From Pseudomonadota bacterium (lineage in GTDB: Bacteria; Pseudomonadota; Alphaproteobacteria; Sphingomonadales; Sphingomonadaceae), in NCBI GenBank assembly GCA_021849075.1, contig JAJZTH010000022.1:1-59188 (forward strand): a DNA stretch of 59,188 nt. The letters run 5' to 3'. The position numbers and the translations under genes were made by a program. The first letter of the stretch is position 1. Every line of letters begins with the position of its first letter. Below the pieces are notes generated by a model, which was not told the origin of the DNA, did no database searches, and saw only the letters and a list, made by a program, of their open reading frames with translations. Shown piece after piece: positions 46,880 to 54,887 of this stretch.

Positions 46880-48747
46880 CGCCCGGGCCGACGGTACAGG
46901 CGCAAGGGACGCGCTTTTCCGTCTGGTCGCCCGAGGCCAGCCAGTTGTGGCTCTGTCTGTTCGATGCGCAGGACCGCGAAACCCGCCTGCCCATGCTGCG
47001 CGATGCCGAGGGATATTGGCATGTCGAAGCGGCGGGCGTGGGTGTGGGAGCGCGCTATGGGTTGCGTGCCGATGGCCCTTATGATCCGGGCGCGGGCCTG
47101 TGGTTCGATCCCGACAAGCTGCTGATCGACCCCTATGCCGGCGCAATCGACCGGGCTTTCGTCTATGATCCGTTGCTGGCTGCGCTACGTGGGGAGGGCG
47201 TGGACACGGCGTCCTTGATGCCCAAGGGCGTGGTGACGGACACTTTATCGCCCGTGCCGATGGCGTCGCCGCGCTTTGATCCAGGCGGGCTTGTCTATGA
47301 AGTGCAGGTGCGTGGCTTCACCATGCAGCATCCCGATGTGCCGGCGGCGCAGCGGGGCACGATTGCAGCGCTCGCCCATCCGGCGGTGATCGCGCATCTC
47401 CAGGCGCTGCATGTGTCCGCGATCGAACTGATGCCGCTCAACGCCTGGATCGATGAGCGGCATCTGGGACCGTTGGGGCTGACAAACTATTGGGGCTATA
47501 ATCCGGTCAGCTATTTCGCGATCGACCCGCGTCTTGCGCCGGGCGGCCTTGTTGAGCTGCGCTATACGGTGGCGGCGCTGCACGATGCGGGCATCGGCGT
47601 GATCCTGGACATGGTCTATAATCATGACGGGGAAAGCGATGCGATCGGCCCAACGCTGTCGCTGCGCGGGCTGGATGCGCGCAGCTATTTCCGGCACAAG
47701 GCCGACGGGCGGCTGATCAATGACACCGGGACCGGCAACAGCATCGCCTGCAACCATCCGGTGGTGCGCCGCCTGATCCTCGATTCGCTGCGCCATTTCG
47801 TGAAGCAGGCGGGGGTGGACGGGTTCCGTTTCGATCTGGGGCCGGCGCTGGGGCGGATGGAATATGGGTTCGATCCGTACGCGCCATTGTTGCAGGAGAT
47901 GCGCGCAGATCCGCTGCTGGCCGACCGCATCCTGATCGCCGAACCCTGGGACATAGGGCCAGGGGGCTATCAGTTGGGGCGCTTTGGCGAAGGCTGGCTG
48001 GAGTGGAATGACCGCTATCGGGATGATATGCGGCGCTTCTGGCGTGGGGACGCGGGGATGATTGGTAGCTTCGCCACGCGGCTGGCGGGATCAGCCGACA
48101 TATTCGGCGGAATGGCGACCCGCAGCGTGAATTTCCTCGCGGCGCATGACGGTTTCACGCTGGCCGACGTCATCGCCTATGAACAACGGCACAATGACGC
48201 CAATGGCGAAAATGGCCGCGATGGCCATGGCGAGAATTTCAGCTGGAACAATGGCGTAGAGGGTGCAAGCGACAATCCACAGGTGCAGGCGGCGCGGCGG
48301 CGCGACCTAAAGGCGTTGCTTTCCACGCTTTTTTGCTCGCGCGGGGCGATCATGCTGACGGCGGGAGACGAATTTGGCCGCAGCCAGCAGGGCAATAACA
48401 ATGCCTATGCGCAGGACAATGCGATCAGTTGGATCGACTGGACAGGGCGCGACCGGGAGATGGAGGCGCACGCCTTTGCGCTGGCGGCCTTGCGGGCGGA
48501 GGCGGCGGATTTGCGGGGCACAACGATATTATCCGATGCCGATGTCGAGTGGCTGAACGAGGATGGCCAGCCGCTGGATGCCGGGCAATGGGAAGATAGG
48601 GGCCGCCGGCGGCTGACGCTGCGCTATCGGGCGAGCGGCCTGGCCGTCTGCGTCAATGGCAGCGATGCGGCCTGTCGGTTCCACCTGTACGGTGATGTGG
48701 TGGAGGTAGCTGCGCGCGCCATCGAAATCAGGCGACCGGCACGCTGA
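46876..48747 (+). CDS. glgX: Glycogen debranching enzyme
   Basis: Isoamylase-type GH13 enzyme that hydrolyses alpha-1,6 branches left after phosphorolysis. The 623-residue product has an N-terminal CBM48 domain (FSVWSPEASQLWLCLFD), MVYNHDGESD, catalytic Asp in GVDGFRFDLGPALGR, Glu in ILIAEPWDIGPGGYQLG, and the third Asp region AAHDGFTLAD. Slightly shorter than E. coli GlgX, mainly at the C-terminal beta domain. It ends the glycogen operon, and its last 20 bp overlap the 3' end of the convergent Nudix gene. Confidence 0.95.
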   Translation: MTPGPTVQAQGTRFSVWSPEASQLWLCLFDAQDRETRLPMLRDAEGYWHVEAAGVGVGARYGLRADGPYDPGAGLWFDPDKLLIDPYAGAIDRAFVYDPLLAALRGEGVDTASLMPKGVVTDTLSPVPMASPRFDPGGLVYEVQVRGFTMQHPDVPAAQRGTIAALAHPAVIAHLQALHVSAIELMPLNAWIDERHLGPLGLTNYWGYNPVSYFAIDPRLAPGGLVELRYTVAALHDAGIGVILDMVYNHDGESDAIGPTLSLRGLDARSYFRHKADGRLINDTGTGNSIACNHPVVRRLILDSLRHFVKQAGVDGFRFDLGPALGRMEYGFDPYAPLLQEMRADPLLADRILIAEPWDIGPGGYQLGRFGEGWLEWNDRYRDDMRRFWRGDAGMIGSFATRLAGSADIFGGMATRSVNFLAAHDGFTLADVIAYEQRHNDANGENGRDGHGENFSWNNGVEGASDNPQVQAARRRDLKALLSTLFCSRGAIMLTAGDEFGRSQQGNNNAYAQDNAISWIDWTGRDREMEAHAFALAALRAEAADLRGTTILSDADVEWLNEDGQPLDAGQWEDRGRRRLTLRYRASGLAVCVNGSDAACRFHLYGDVVEVAARAIEIRRPAR

Positions 48748-49297
48748 ACAGGTCCGGGCGCCGCAGTCGCAGCGCCATCAGCGATATGGCGAGCTTGCCG
48801 TCGTTGATCCGCTTTTGCGCGAACATGGTCCATAGTTCATCGAGCGGGAGTTCGTGGACGGTGATATTTTCCTGCTCCTCGTCCAGCCCGCCGCCGGCCG
48901 CGATCCGGTCGCTCGCCTGATATTCCGCCAGGAAATAATCGATCTTCTCGGTGGTGACGCTGGGGATGCTCCAGATTTGGCCGATGTGCAGCAGATCGCC
49001 CAATTGCAGGCCGGCCTCCTCCAGCGCTTCTCGCCGGGCGCATTCGGCAGGTTCATCCTCCAATATGCCGGCGATCGCCTCCAGCATGTCGGGGAGGCCG
49101 GCGAGCATGACGGGGGTGCGCGGCATCGATACGGTCAGCGCCACGCGCCGCGCCGGATCATAGGGCAGCACCGCGACGGCCCGGTTCATTTCGACCACAT
49201 GCCGTTCGAATTCGTCGCCATTGGCGGCGCGCAGATCGACCATCAGCAGGTTGAGCCAGCCCTGATAAATGGGGCGGGATGTCAGGATGACGGTCAT
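48728..49297 (-). CDS. Nudix hydrolase, ADP-ribose pyrophosphatase-like
   Basis: A 189-residue hydrolase probably acting on ADP-ribose or ADP-sugars. The Nudix helix ARREALEEAGL is intact, but the stretch before it (AGILEDEPAEC) is two residues shorter than the usual GX5EX7 spacing, which may affect substrate choice. The N-terminal part resembles the NudF/GDPMK group. ADP-glucose is a conceivable substrate given the adjacent glg operon, but the tail-to-tail arrangement gives no direct link. It converges with glgX with a 20-bp overlap. Confidence 0.85.
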   Translation of the reverse strand: MTVILTSRPIYQGWLNLLMVDLRAANGDEFERHVVEMNRAVAVLPYDPARRVALTVSMPRTPVMLAGLPDMLEAIAGILEDEPAECARREALEEAGLQLGDLLHIGQIWSIPSVTTEKIDYFLAEYQASDRIAAGGGLDEEQENITVHELPLDELWTMFAQKRINDGKLAISLMALRLRRPDLFSVPVA

Positions 49298-49362
49298 GCG
49301 CTATTCTCCATATCGTCCGCCCTGCGTAGCGGACGCGCATCGCAGCGCCAATGGAGGAAAGA

Positions 49363-49438
49363 TGGTGAGTCCAGCTGGGTTCGAACCAGCGACCTACTGA
49401 TTAAAAGTCAGTTGCTCTACCGACTGAGCTATGGACCC
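49363..49438 (-). tRNA. tRNA-Lys (anticodon TTT)
   Basis: A 76-nt cloverleaf with encoded CCA. Acceptor GGGTCCA pairs with TGGACTC (one G-U), the D arm is GCTC...GAGC, the anticodon arm CTGAC-TTTTAAT-type loop has anticodon TTT, and the T arm GCTGG-TTCGAAC-CCAGC is canonical. Discriminator base A73. It is transcribed from the minus strand; the upstream promoter overlaps the end of folK. Confidence 0.97.
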
Positions 49439-49456
49439 TTCCGTGCGGTGGAGGTC

Positions 49457-49485
49457 GCCCTAATGGCGCGGGGGCAGATGGTCAA
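49457..49485 (-). promoter_or_regulatory. Promoter for tRNA-Lys
   Basis: On the minus strand TTGACC (-35, 49485-49480) and TAGGGC (-10, 49462-49457) are 17 bases apart, and the tRNA begins 18 bases after the -10. The -35 overlaps the folK stop codon. Confidence 0.5.
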
Positions 49486-49976
49486 CCTTGGCTTTTGCTT
49501 TTTTGTAGTCGGGCGTGAAGATGACGGACGGCAAGGCCGGTCGATGGATCGCGCCAGTCGCGCGCCACCGTCAGCAATGGGGCCAGTACGAAGGCGCGCG
49601 TCCGGCAGGCTGCGTGGGGGATGATGAGCGTGCGGCTGCGCCATTGGCCGCCCGACCAGAGGATGATGTCGATGTCGATGCTGCGCGCGCCCCAGCGGCG
49701 GTGGCGGCGGCGACCGAGCCGGCTTTCGATCGACTGGAGGAAGGACAGCATGGCGGGCGGCGGCAGCGCGCTTTCCACCAGCAGCGCGCCATTGGCGAAG
49801 ATGCGCGATGAGGGGCCGAGCGGGGGCGTCAGGATAACGGGCGATAGGGCGATCACCTGCGCCGCTTCGCCGATCAGCGCGGCGGCCTCTTCCAGCAGGC
49901 GCGCCGGCGTGCGGCGTGCGGAGAGCGGCCGGTTTGATCCCAGCGCCAGCGCGTAGAGATGGGGACCGTTCGCCAT
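49482..49976 (-). CDS. folK: HPPK (6-hydroxymethyl-7,8-dihydropterin pyrophosphokinase)
   Basis: Transfers pyrophosphate from ATP to hydroxymethyldihydropterin in folate synthesis. The 164-residue product from the ATG at 49976 begins MANGPHLYALALGSN, with family motifs ALGSNRPLS, LGRRRHRRWGARSIDIDIIL and IPHAACRTRAFVLAPL. An upstream ATG at 50009 would overlap the small upstream gene by about 22 bp; no strong Shine-Dalgarno decides the case. It lies in a run of minus-strand genes behind aguB. Confidence 0.93.
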   Translation of the reverse strand: MANGPHLYALALGSNRPLSARRTPARLLEEAAALIGEAAQVIALSPVILTPPLGPSSRIFANGALLVESALPPPAMLSFLQSIESRLGRRRHRRWGARSIDIDIILWSGGQWRSRTLIIPHAACRTRAFVLAPLLTVARDWRDPSTGLAVRHLHARLQKSKSQG

Positions 49977-49986
49977 CGGGCCTGCG

Positions 49987-50262
49987 CTATCGGGTCTTGT
50001 CTTTGACATGCGCCTTCATGACGGCATAGGCGGCCTCGCGCGCATCCATCGGCAGCGACAGAAGATAGCGCGCGGCGTCGCGATAGGTGAGGAACGCGCG
50101 ATCATCGACCATGATGGGAACGGCGCGGGCATTGTAGAGGCGTTTGAGCATCCGCTTTTGCGGCCGGCTCAGGTCCGGGTTGCCCTCAACGATGGCGTCT
50201 TCGGCCAAGCCGCCTTCGATGATGGGGTCTTGCGCGATGATGGGGTCTTCTTCGGTCGTCAA
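49987..50262 (-). CDS. Small conserved-looking protein of unknown function
   Basis: A 91-residue protein, acidic at the N terminus with a short internal repeat (DPIIAQDPIIEGG), then LSRPQKRMLKRLYNARAVPIMVDDRAFLTYRDAARYLLSL. No known domain. The start is a TTG at 50262 whose last two bases overlap the stop of the DUF1801 gene (TTGA), suggesting translational coupling; the Shine-Dalgarno is weak. Position in the operon supports expression. Confidence 0.7.
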   Translation of the reverse strand: MTTEEDPIIAQDPIIEGGLAEDAIVEGNPDLSRPQKRMLKRLYNARAVPIMVDDRAFLTYRDAARYLLSLPMDAREAAYAVMKAHVKDKTR

Positions 50263-50645
50263 TTGCGTGTCTTTCGGGGTTTCTTGGCATTCAGGGATGC
50301 CGCAGCCAATATCAGGGCGATGAAGGCCGGTTCGTCGATCCTGTCGCCTTCATGCAGGTCGATGGCGCGGCGGGCATTGCCGTCGAGGCTGGCGTTGAAG
50401 AGGCTGGACGGATCATCGATCGCGGCCCCCTTGGCAAAGGTCAGCTTGACCGCGCTCTTGTAACTTTCGCCAGTGCATAAAATGCCGTCCTTTTCCCAGA
50501 CCGGCACGCCGCGCCATTTCCATGTTTCCACCACATCGGGGATCGCGCGATGAATGAGGGCGCGGACCTGCGCCAGCATATCCCCCCGCCAGTCGCCCAG
50601 CGCAGCGATGCGCGCGTCGATCAGGGCGGAGGGGCTGTCCGTCAC
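50259..50645 (-). CDS. DUF1801 domain protein
   Basis: A 128-residue protein of the YdhG-like DUF1801 family (alpha/beta, often stand-alone): ALIHRAIPDVVETWKWRGVPVWEKDGILCTG and KLTFAKGAAIDDPSSLFNASLDGNARRAID. Function is unknown. The start is a GTG at 50645, two bases after the aguB stop and with AGGA nine bases upstream; the open frame to 50801 runs inside aguB and is not used. Part of the aguA-to-folK run. Confidence 0.85.
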   Translation of the reverse strand: MTDSPSALIDARIAALGDWRGDMLAQVRALIHRAIPDVVETWKWRGVPVWEKDGILCTGESYKSAVKLTFAKGAAIDDPSSLFNASLDGNARRAIDLHEGDRIDEPAFIALILAAASLNAKKPRKTRN

Positions 50646-50647
50646 GG

Positions 50648-51496
50648 TCAGATGTCCTGCGCTATGCGGCCGTAAAGATCGGGACGGCGATCGCGGAAAA
50701 AGCCCATGCCGGCGCGGTGGATCTTCGCCTTGGCAAGGTCCAGAGTGACGACCAGCGCGCCGCTGTCCTTCGCGTCGGCATCGGCAAGATAATCGCCCCA
50801 TTCATCGCTGATGAAGCTGTGGCCGTAGAATTTCTGGCCCTCCTCATCTCCAATGCGGTTGGCGGCGATCACCGGCATGCAGTTGCTGACCGCATGGCCG
50901 ATCATCGCGCGGCGCCACATGCGGCTGGTGTCGAGATCCGCATCATAGGGTTCAGAGCCAATGGCGGTCGGATAGAACAGCATTTCCGCGCCCATCAGCG
51001 CCATGCAGCGCGCGGTTTCGGGATACCATTGGTCCCAGCAGATGCCGACGCCAATGGTGCCATATTTCGTCTTCCACACCTTGAAGCCGCTATTGCCGGG
51101 GCGGAAATAATATTTCTCCTCATAACCCGGACCATCGGGAATATGGCTCTTGCGGTAGACGCCCATGATCTCGCCTTCATCATCGATCATGGCGAGCGAG
51201 TTGTAATAATGATGGCCGTCGCGTTCGAAGAAGCTGGTCGGAATATAGACGCCCAGTTCCTTGGCCAGCTTGCGCATTTCCTGCACGGCGGGATGCTCGT
51301 CGGTGGGCAGGGCGCTATCGAACAACGCCTCATCCTCGACCCGGCAGAAATAGGGGCCTTCGAACAATTCGGGCGGCAGGATGATCTTTGCCCCGCGCAT
51401 GGCGGCCTTGCGCACATGATCGGCGACCATGGCGATATTGTCGGTCCTGTCGTCCGAAAAGGCGAGTTGGAGCGCGGCGACGGTCACTTTGGTCAT
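50648..51496 (-). CDS. aguB: N-carbamoylputrescine amidase
   Basis: Nitrilase-superfamily enzyme that hydrolyses N-carbamoylputrescine to putrescine, CO2 and ammonia. The 282-residue product has the Glu-Lys-Cys triad in ILPPELFEGPYF, YRKSHIPDGPGY and GVGICWDQWYPE, plus LFYPTAIGSEP and the C-terminal EVVVTLDL-like ALVVTLDLAKA. The ATG at 51496 (AAGG 11 bases upstream) gives the usual length; the frame extends to 51616. Its start overlaps the stop of the preceding small gene (ATGA), and aguA is two genes upstream, completing agmatine to putrescine conversion. Confidence 0.95.
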   Translation of the reverse strand: MTKVTVAALQLAFSDDRTDNIAMVADHVRKAAMRGAKIILPPELFEGPYFCRVEDEALFDSALPTDEHPAVQEMRKLAKELGVYIPTSFFERDGHHYYNSLAMIDDEGEIMGVYRKSHIPDGPGYEEKYYFRPGNSGFKVWKTKYGTIGVGICWDQWYPETARCMALMGAEMLFYPTAIGSEPYDADLDTSRMWRRAMIGHAVSNCMPVIAANRIGDEEGQKFYGHSFISDEWGDYLADADAKDSGALVVTLDLAKAKIHRAGMGFFRDRRPDLYGRIAQDI

Positions 51497-51777
51497 GGCT
51501 TGGGGGCTTCCTTGGGCAAACGCCATCTGATCGTGGTGGTAAAGCTCGATTCGACGGGCACGCCATTCGCATCCATCTTGGGCTTGAATTTGGCGCGCTT
51601 CATCATGATCGGGCAAACCTGTTCATCCAGCTTTGCAGCGCCACTGGATTTAGTGAGGGTGCAATCCTTCGGGCTGCCGTCCGCACCAATCCCTATCCGG
51701 ACTTCCGTCGCATGCTCGACATAGTCTTCCGGCATCGGGACGCCATCCTGAAGCAGGAACAGGAGAGGGAGAAGCAT
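51493..51777 (-). CDS. Exported TonB C-terminal-domain protein
   Basis: A 94-residue protein with a signal sequence (MLLPLLFLLQDGVPM) followed directly by a TonB C-terminal fold (EVRIGIGADGSPKDCTLTKSSG ... RAKFKPKMDANGVPVESSF). There is no proline-rich linker or cytoplasmic anchor, so it cannot act as a classical energy transducer by itself. Two cysteines could form a disulfide in the periplasm. It lies between aguA and aguB with an eight-base gap and an ATGA overlap, so it is firmly in the operon. AGGA is six bases before the ATG. Confidence 0.85.
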   Translation of the reverse strand: MLLPLLFLLQDGVPMPEDYVEHATEVRIGIGADGSPKDCTLTKSSGAAKLDEQVCPIMMKRAKFKPKMDANGVPVESSFTTTIRWRLPKEAPKP

Positions 51778-51785
51778 GGTCAATC

Positions 51786-52772
51786 CTAAAGGCTGGGCAT
51801 CTGCTGGCTGCAGCAATGGAAGCTGCCGCCGCCCGACAATATGGCGTCGCTGCGCAATCCGACAATCTCCCGCCCGGGGAAGAAGGGGCGGAAGGCGTCG
51901 AGCGCGGCCTGATCATTGGGCTGGCCATAGATGGGCACGATGACGGCGGCGTTGCCGACATAGAAGTTCATATAGCTGGCCGGGATTGCTTCGCCGTCGA
52001 CGATGACGAGGCCGGGGGAGGGGATGTCGACCACCTCCACGCCATGCGCCTTTGCGCGGGCGCGGGCATCGGCATAGATTGCGGTGTTGGGATCGTCGTC
52101 CGTCGTCGCGATCGGTAGCGCCAGCTTGCCGGGTGCGACGAAGCGGGCGAGATTGTCGACATGGCCGTCTGTATGATCATTGAGCAGGCCATCGCCCAGC
52201 CACAGCATGTCGGACAGGCCCAGCGCGCCAGCCAGCAAGGTTTCGATCTTGCCGCGGTCCAGATCAGGGTTGCGGTTGGGGTTCAGCAGACATTGTTCAG
52301 TGGTGACGAACAGGCCGGTGCCGTCGGTGTCGATCGCGCCGCCTTCGAACACCCAATTCTGGGTGGAGGTGGGCAGGCCGGTGGTCGCGGCGAGGCGCGC
52401 GCCGATGTCTTCATCGCCCGGCATCTGATATTTGCCGCCCCAGCCGTTGAAGCCGAAGTCAACGAGGGCGCGGCCGCCCATGCCGTTCAGCACGGCGATT
52501 GGCGCGGTGTCGCGCAGCCAGACGTCGCCCAGCTTATGGACGGCGATGGAGACACCCGGCGCGGCCAGCGCGCGGGCCGCAGCGGCATCCTCTTCATTGG
52601 CGACGACGAGGCGGACTTCCTCGCCCTTGCCATCGACGTGGAGGGCGCTGGCGAAATCGGCGATCTGCCGCCGTGCACCGTCGAACGCGCCGGGCCATTC
52701 GGCGGGGTTGGTCGGAAAGCCGATCCAGGTCCAGTCGTGCGGCGCCCATTCGGCGGGCATGCGGAAAGTCAT
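51786..52772 (-). CDS. aguA: Agmatine deiminase
   Basis: Hydrolyses agmatine to N-carbamoylputrescine and ammonia. The 328-residue guanidino-group hydrolase has MPAEWAPHDWTWIGFP, VWLRDTAPI, VFEGGAIDTDG, LNDHTDGHVDNLARF and the catalytic Cys320 in GGGSFHCCSQQMP, where many relatives have GGGNIHC. It opens the minus-strand run aguA, TonB-domain gene, aguB, DUF1801, small gene, folK. Putrescine made here can feed the carboxyspermidine route at 303-2827. Confidence 0.96.
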   Translation of the reverse strand: MTFRMPAEWAPHDWTWIGFPTNPAEWPGAFDGARRQIADFASALHVDGKGEEVRLVVANEEDAAAARALAAPGVSIAVHKLGDVWLRDTAPIAVLNGMGGRALVDFGFNGWGGKYQMPGDEDIGARLAATTGLPTSTQNWVFEGGAIDTDGTGLFVTTEQCLLNPNRNPDLDRGKIETLLAGALGLSDMLWLGDGLLNDHTDGHVDNLARFVAPGKLALPIATTDDDPNTAIYADARARAKAHGVEVVDIPSPGLVIVDGEAIPASYMNFYVGNAAVIVPIYGQPNDQAALDAFRPFFPGREIVGLRSDAILSGGGSFHCCSQQMPSL

Positions 52773-52873
52773 GGCTTTTTATCCTTGCTCGGCGGAAGCG
52801 CCGATCCGTAAAGTGCGGGAATGATGCGCGCTCCATAGCGTGCCGGATCGCATGTGGACAGAGGGCGAAAGCC

Positions 52874-53326
52874 ATGAAGACAAGAGTTTCCGCCATCGCC
52901 GCCGTCGTCCTGCTGATGTTGTCGCCCGGCGCGCAGGCGGCGGAGTTGCCGGACTGGCTGACCGGCGAATGGCAACAGCAAAATGGCGATCGGTGGAGCG
53001 AGGAAGTGTGGACCCTGCCGCGCGGCGGCACGATGATCGGCGTGGGGCGCACGGGGCGGGGCGAAAGCCTGCGGTCGTGGGAAGTGATGCGGATCGTGCG
53101 GGCGGCGGACGGATCTCTGGCCTTCCATGGCGCGCCCGAGGGCGGCGCTGCGACGGTCTTTCCCGTTGTCGAGCAGGGCGTTCGGGACGTCACCTTCGCC
53201 AATCCGGCGCATGATTATCCGCAACGCATCCGTTACTGGCGCGAAGGGCGGTTGTTGATGGCGGAAACGGCGATGATGGACGGCAGCGGGGCGCAGAACT
53301 GGACTTATTCGCCGGCGGGGCAATGA
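52874..53326 (+). CDS. Secreted DUF6265-like protein
   Basis: A 150-residue exported protein: signal peptide (MKTRVSAIAAVVLLMLSPG..QAA), then a compact domain with LPDWLTGEWQQQNGD, EEVWTLPRGGTMIGVGRT, FHGAPEGG and TFANPAHDYPQRIRYW. This pattern matches the DUF6265 family, whose function is unknown. AGGG lies nine bases before the ATG. It is divergent from aguA and convergent with the next gene, four bases apart. Confidence 0.82.
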   Translation: MKTRVSAIAAVVLLMLSPGAQAAELPDWLTGEWQQQNGDRWSEEVWTLPRGGTMIGVGRTGRGESLRSWEVMRIVRAADGSLAFHGAPEGGAATVFPVVEQGVRDVTFANPAHDYPQRIRYWREGRLLMAETAMMDGSGAQNWTYSPAGQ

Positions 53327-53330
53327 CCCG

Positions 53331-53690
53331 TCAGGGGTGGGCCGGCCGGCTGCGTTCCGCTTCGGTCAGGCTTTGTAGCGCGCGTCCGCGCATGTCGAGT
53401 TCACGCTGTTCCGAATAGCTGAGGCCATCGCGGCCATAGCGATCCGCCAGCGTGTCGTTCATCCGGGCTTCCTTGCGCAGCGCCTTTGCCTGCGCCTTGG
53501 TCAGCGTGCCGCTCTTGCGCCCGTCCCTGATGCGATCGCGCGCGACATCATTTTCATAGCGTCCCGATGGCGTGCTGTCCGTGCGGACCTGTACGGGGCC
53601 GGGCGGCGCATCGGGTTGAGGGCCGGGGGCAATCTGCGCCGGAAGGGCGGCAGGGCTGACGAAGAGTAGCAGGGGGATGAGGCGACGCAT
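53331..53690 (-). CDS. Small secreted protein of unknown function
   Basis: A 119-residue protein with a signal peptide (MRRLIPLLLFVSPAALPAQ), a proline-rich stretch, then a charged helical part rich in Arg/Lys/Asp (RDRIRDGRKSGTLTKAQAK, ALRKEARMNDTLADRYGRDG). No domain recognised. The ATG at 53690 has GGAG five bases upstream; a GTG six bases earlier lies in the Shine-Dalgarno and is not used. Downstream of the glutathionylspermidine-synthase-like gene by 60 bp on the same strand. Confidence 0.7.
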   Translation of the reverse strand: MRRLIPLLLFVSPAALPAQIAPGPQPDAPPGPVQVRTDSTPSGRYENDVARDRIRDGRKSGTLTKAQAKALRKEARMNDTLADRYGRDGLSYSEQRELDMRGRALQSLTEAERSRPAHP

Positions 53691-53750
53691 GGGCACTCCT
53701 TCCGGGACGATCCGATCCTTATTCGCTTCTCCTGAACCTGGCTTGAATGG

Positions 53751-54887
53751 TCAGGCGATGATGTGCGGTACGAAGCGCGCGCCGTTGCCGGTTATCGGCC
53801 CGTCTTCGCGAATGCCCATGCCGGCTGGCTCGCCATCGACGATCCAGCTGCCCAGAACGGGCCGTTGTTCGCCCTCGCCCGGCAGGGTGTAGAGGCGCTG
53901 ATGGACGAAGCCTTCTTCACCATAGTCGCCGCCGCTCTGCGCCAGTGTCGCGCCATCGCTGACAATATGGACATTGGCGCCTTCGCGCGCGAGCAGAGGC
54001 TTGACCACATGATCGCCGGTCATCGGGGCGCGGCTCGCCTCCAGCAAATTGGGGTGGCCGGGGAACATATCCCACAGGATCGGCAGGATCGCCTTGTTGC
54101 TCCAGATCATCTTCCAGATCGGTTCGATCCACAGCGTTGACGACAGGCTTTCGATCACTTCCCTGCCGAAGGGTTCGTTGACGATCCATTCCCAGGGATA
54201 GAGATGGTAAAGCGCGTCGATCGGCCGATTGTCGAGGTCCACGAAGCGGCGGCGCGCGCTGTCCCAGCCCAGATCGGTGGTCAGGATCAGTTGCGTGTCG
54301 ATGCCGGCTTCGTGTGCGGTATCGGCCATATAGGCGACCGTTACGGCGTCTTCGCCCATATTGCCGTCGACATAGGTGAGGTGCAGCATGGATGTGCCGC
54401 TCGGCGGCGCAATGTCGCGCCATTTGGCGACCAGCCGCTCATGCAGGCTGTTAAACTGGTCGGCTTGTGGAAAGACGGCTTCCTTCCAGTCCCACTGGAT
54501 CACCGACGCCTCCAGCAGGCTGGTGGGGGTGTCGCAATTGAACTCGAACAGCTTGGGCGGACCCGCCCCGTCATAGCCAAGGTCGAAACGGCCATAGTTG
54601 AGCGCTGCCGGTTCCCCGTCCCAGCTTTGGCGGATCGCCTCATGGCAGAAATCCGGGATACCGAAATCGGACAGCAGATCCCGATCCAGCACATGCTGAC
54701 CGGCGGCAAGGAACAGGCGATAGAGTTCGTTCGTCGCGGCCTCGACCTCCTCGATCTGAGCGGGGGTGAAGCGCCAGGCGGCGCTTTCATCCCAATAAGG
54801 GCGATCATTCGCACCGTGCCAGAGCAGGCCGAGCGATTCCACCCGCGCCTGCCAGTCAGGGCGCGGGGCGCAGTCGATCCGTTCCAT
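53751..54887 (-). CDS. Glutathionylspermidine synthase-like ATP-grasp ligase
   Basis: A 378-residue member of the GSP-synthase ATP-grasp family, the YgiC/YjfC type that lacks the amidase half. Motifs are PYWDESAAWRF near the N terminus, ALNYGRFDLGYDG, LFEFNCDTPTSLLEAS (ATP/metal binding) and VVKPLLAREGANV (ATP lysine). The ATG at 54887 overlaps the stop of the upstream lipoprotein gene (TGATG), so translation is probably coupled; the longer frame to 55070 is antisense-like and unused. True glutathionylspermidine activity is not shown for YgiC-type enzymes, so the amine and acid partners are unknown. Confidence 0.88.
   Translation of the reverse strand: MERIDCAPRPDWQARVESLGLLWHGANDRPYWDESAAWRFTPAQIEEVEAATNELYRLFLAAGQHVLDRDLLSDFGIPDFCHEAIRQSWDGEPAALNYGRFDLGYDGAGPPKLFEFNCDTPTSLLEASVIQWDWKEAVFPQADQFNSLHERLVAKWRDIAPPSGTSMLHLTYVDGNMGEDAVTVAYMADTAHEAGIDTQLILTTDLGWDSARRRFVDLDNRPIDALYHLYPWEWIVNEPFGREVIESLSSTLWIEPIWKMIWSNKAILPILWDMFPGHPNLLEASRAPMTGDHVVKPLLAREGANVHIVSDGATLAQSGGDYGEEGFVHQRLYTLPGEGEQRPVLGSWIVDGEPAGMGIREDGPITGNGARFVPHIIA

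Noticed and set aside
52499..52873. Upstream extension of the DUF6265-like gene over aguA
   Set aside because: The true start at 52874 begins a clean signal peptide; the upstream frame is antisense to aguA.
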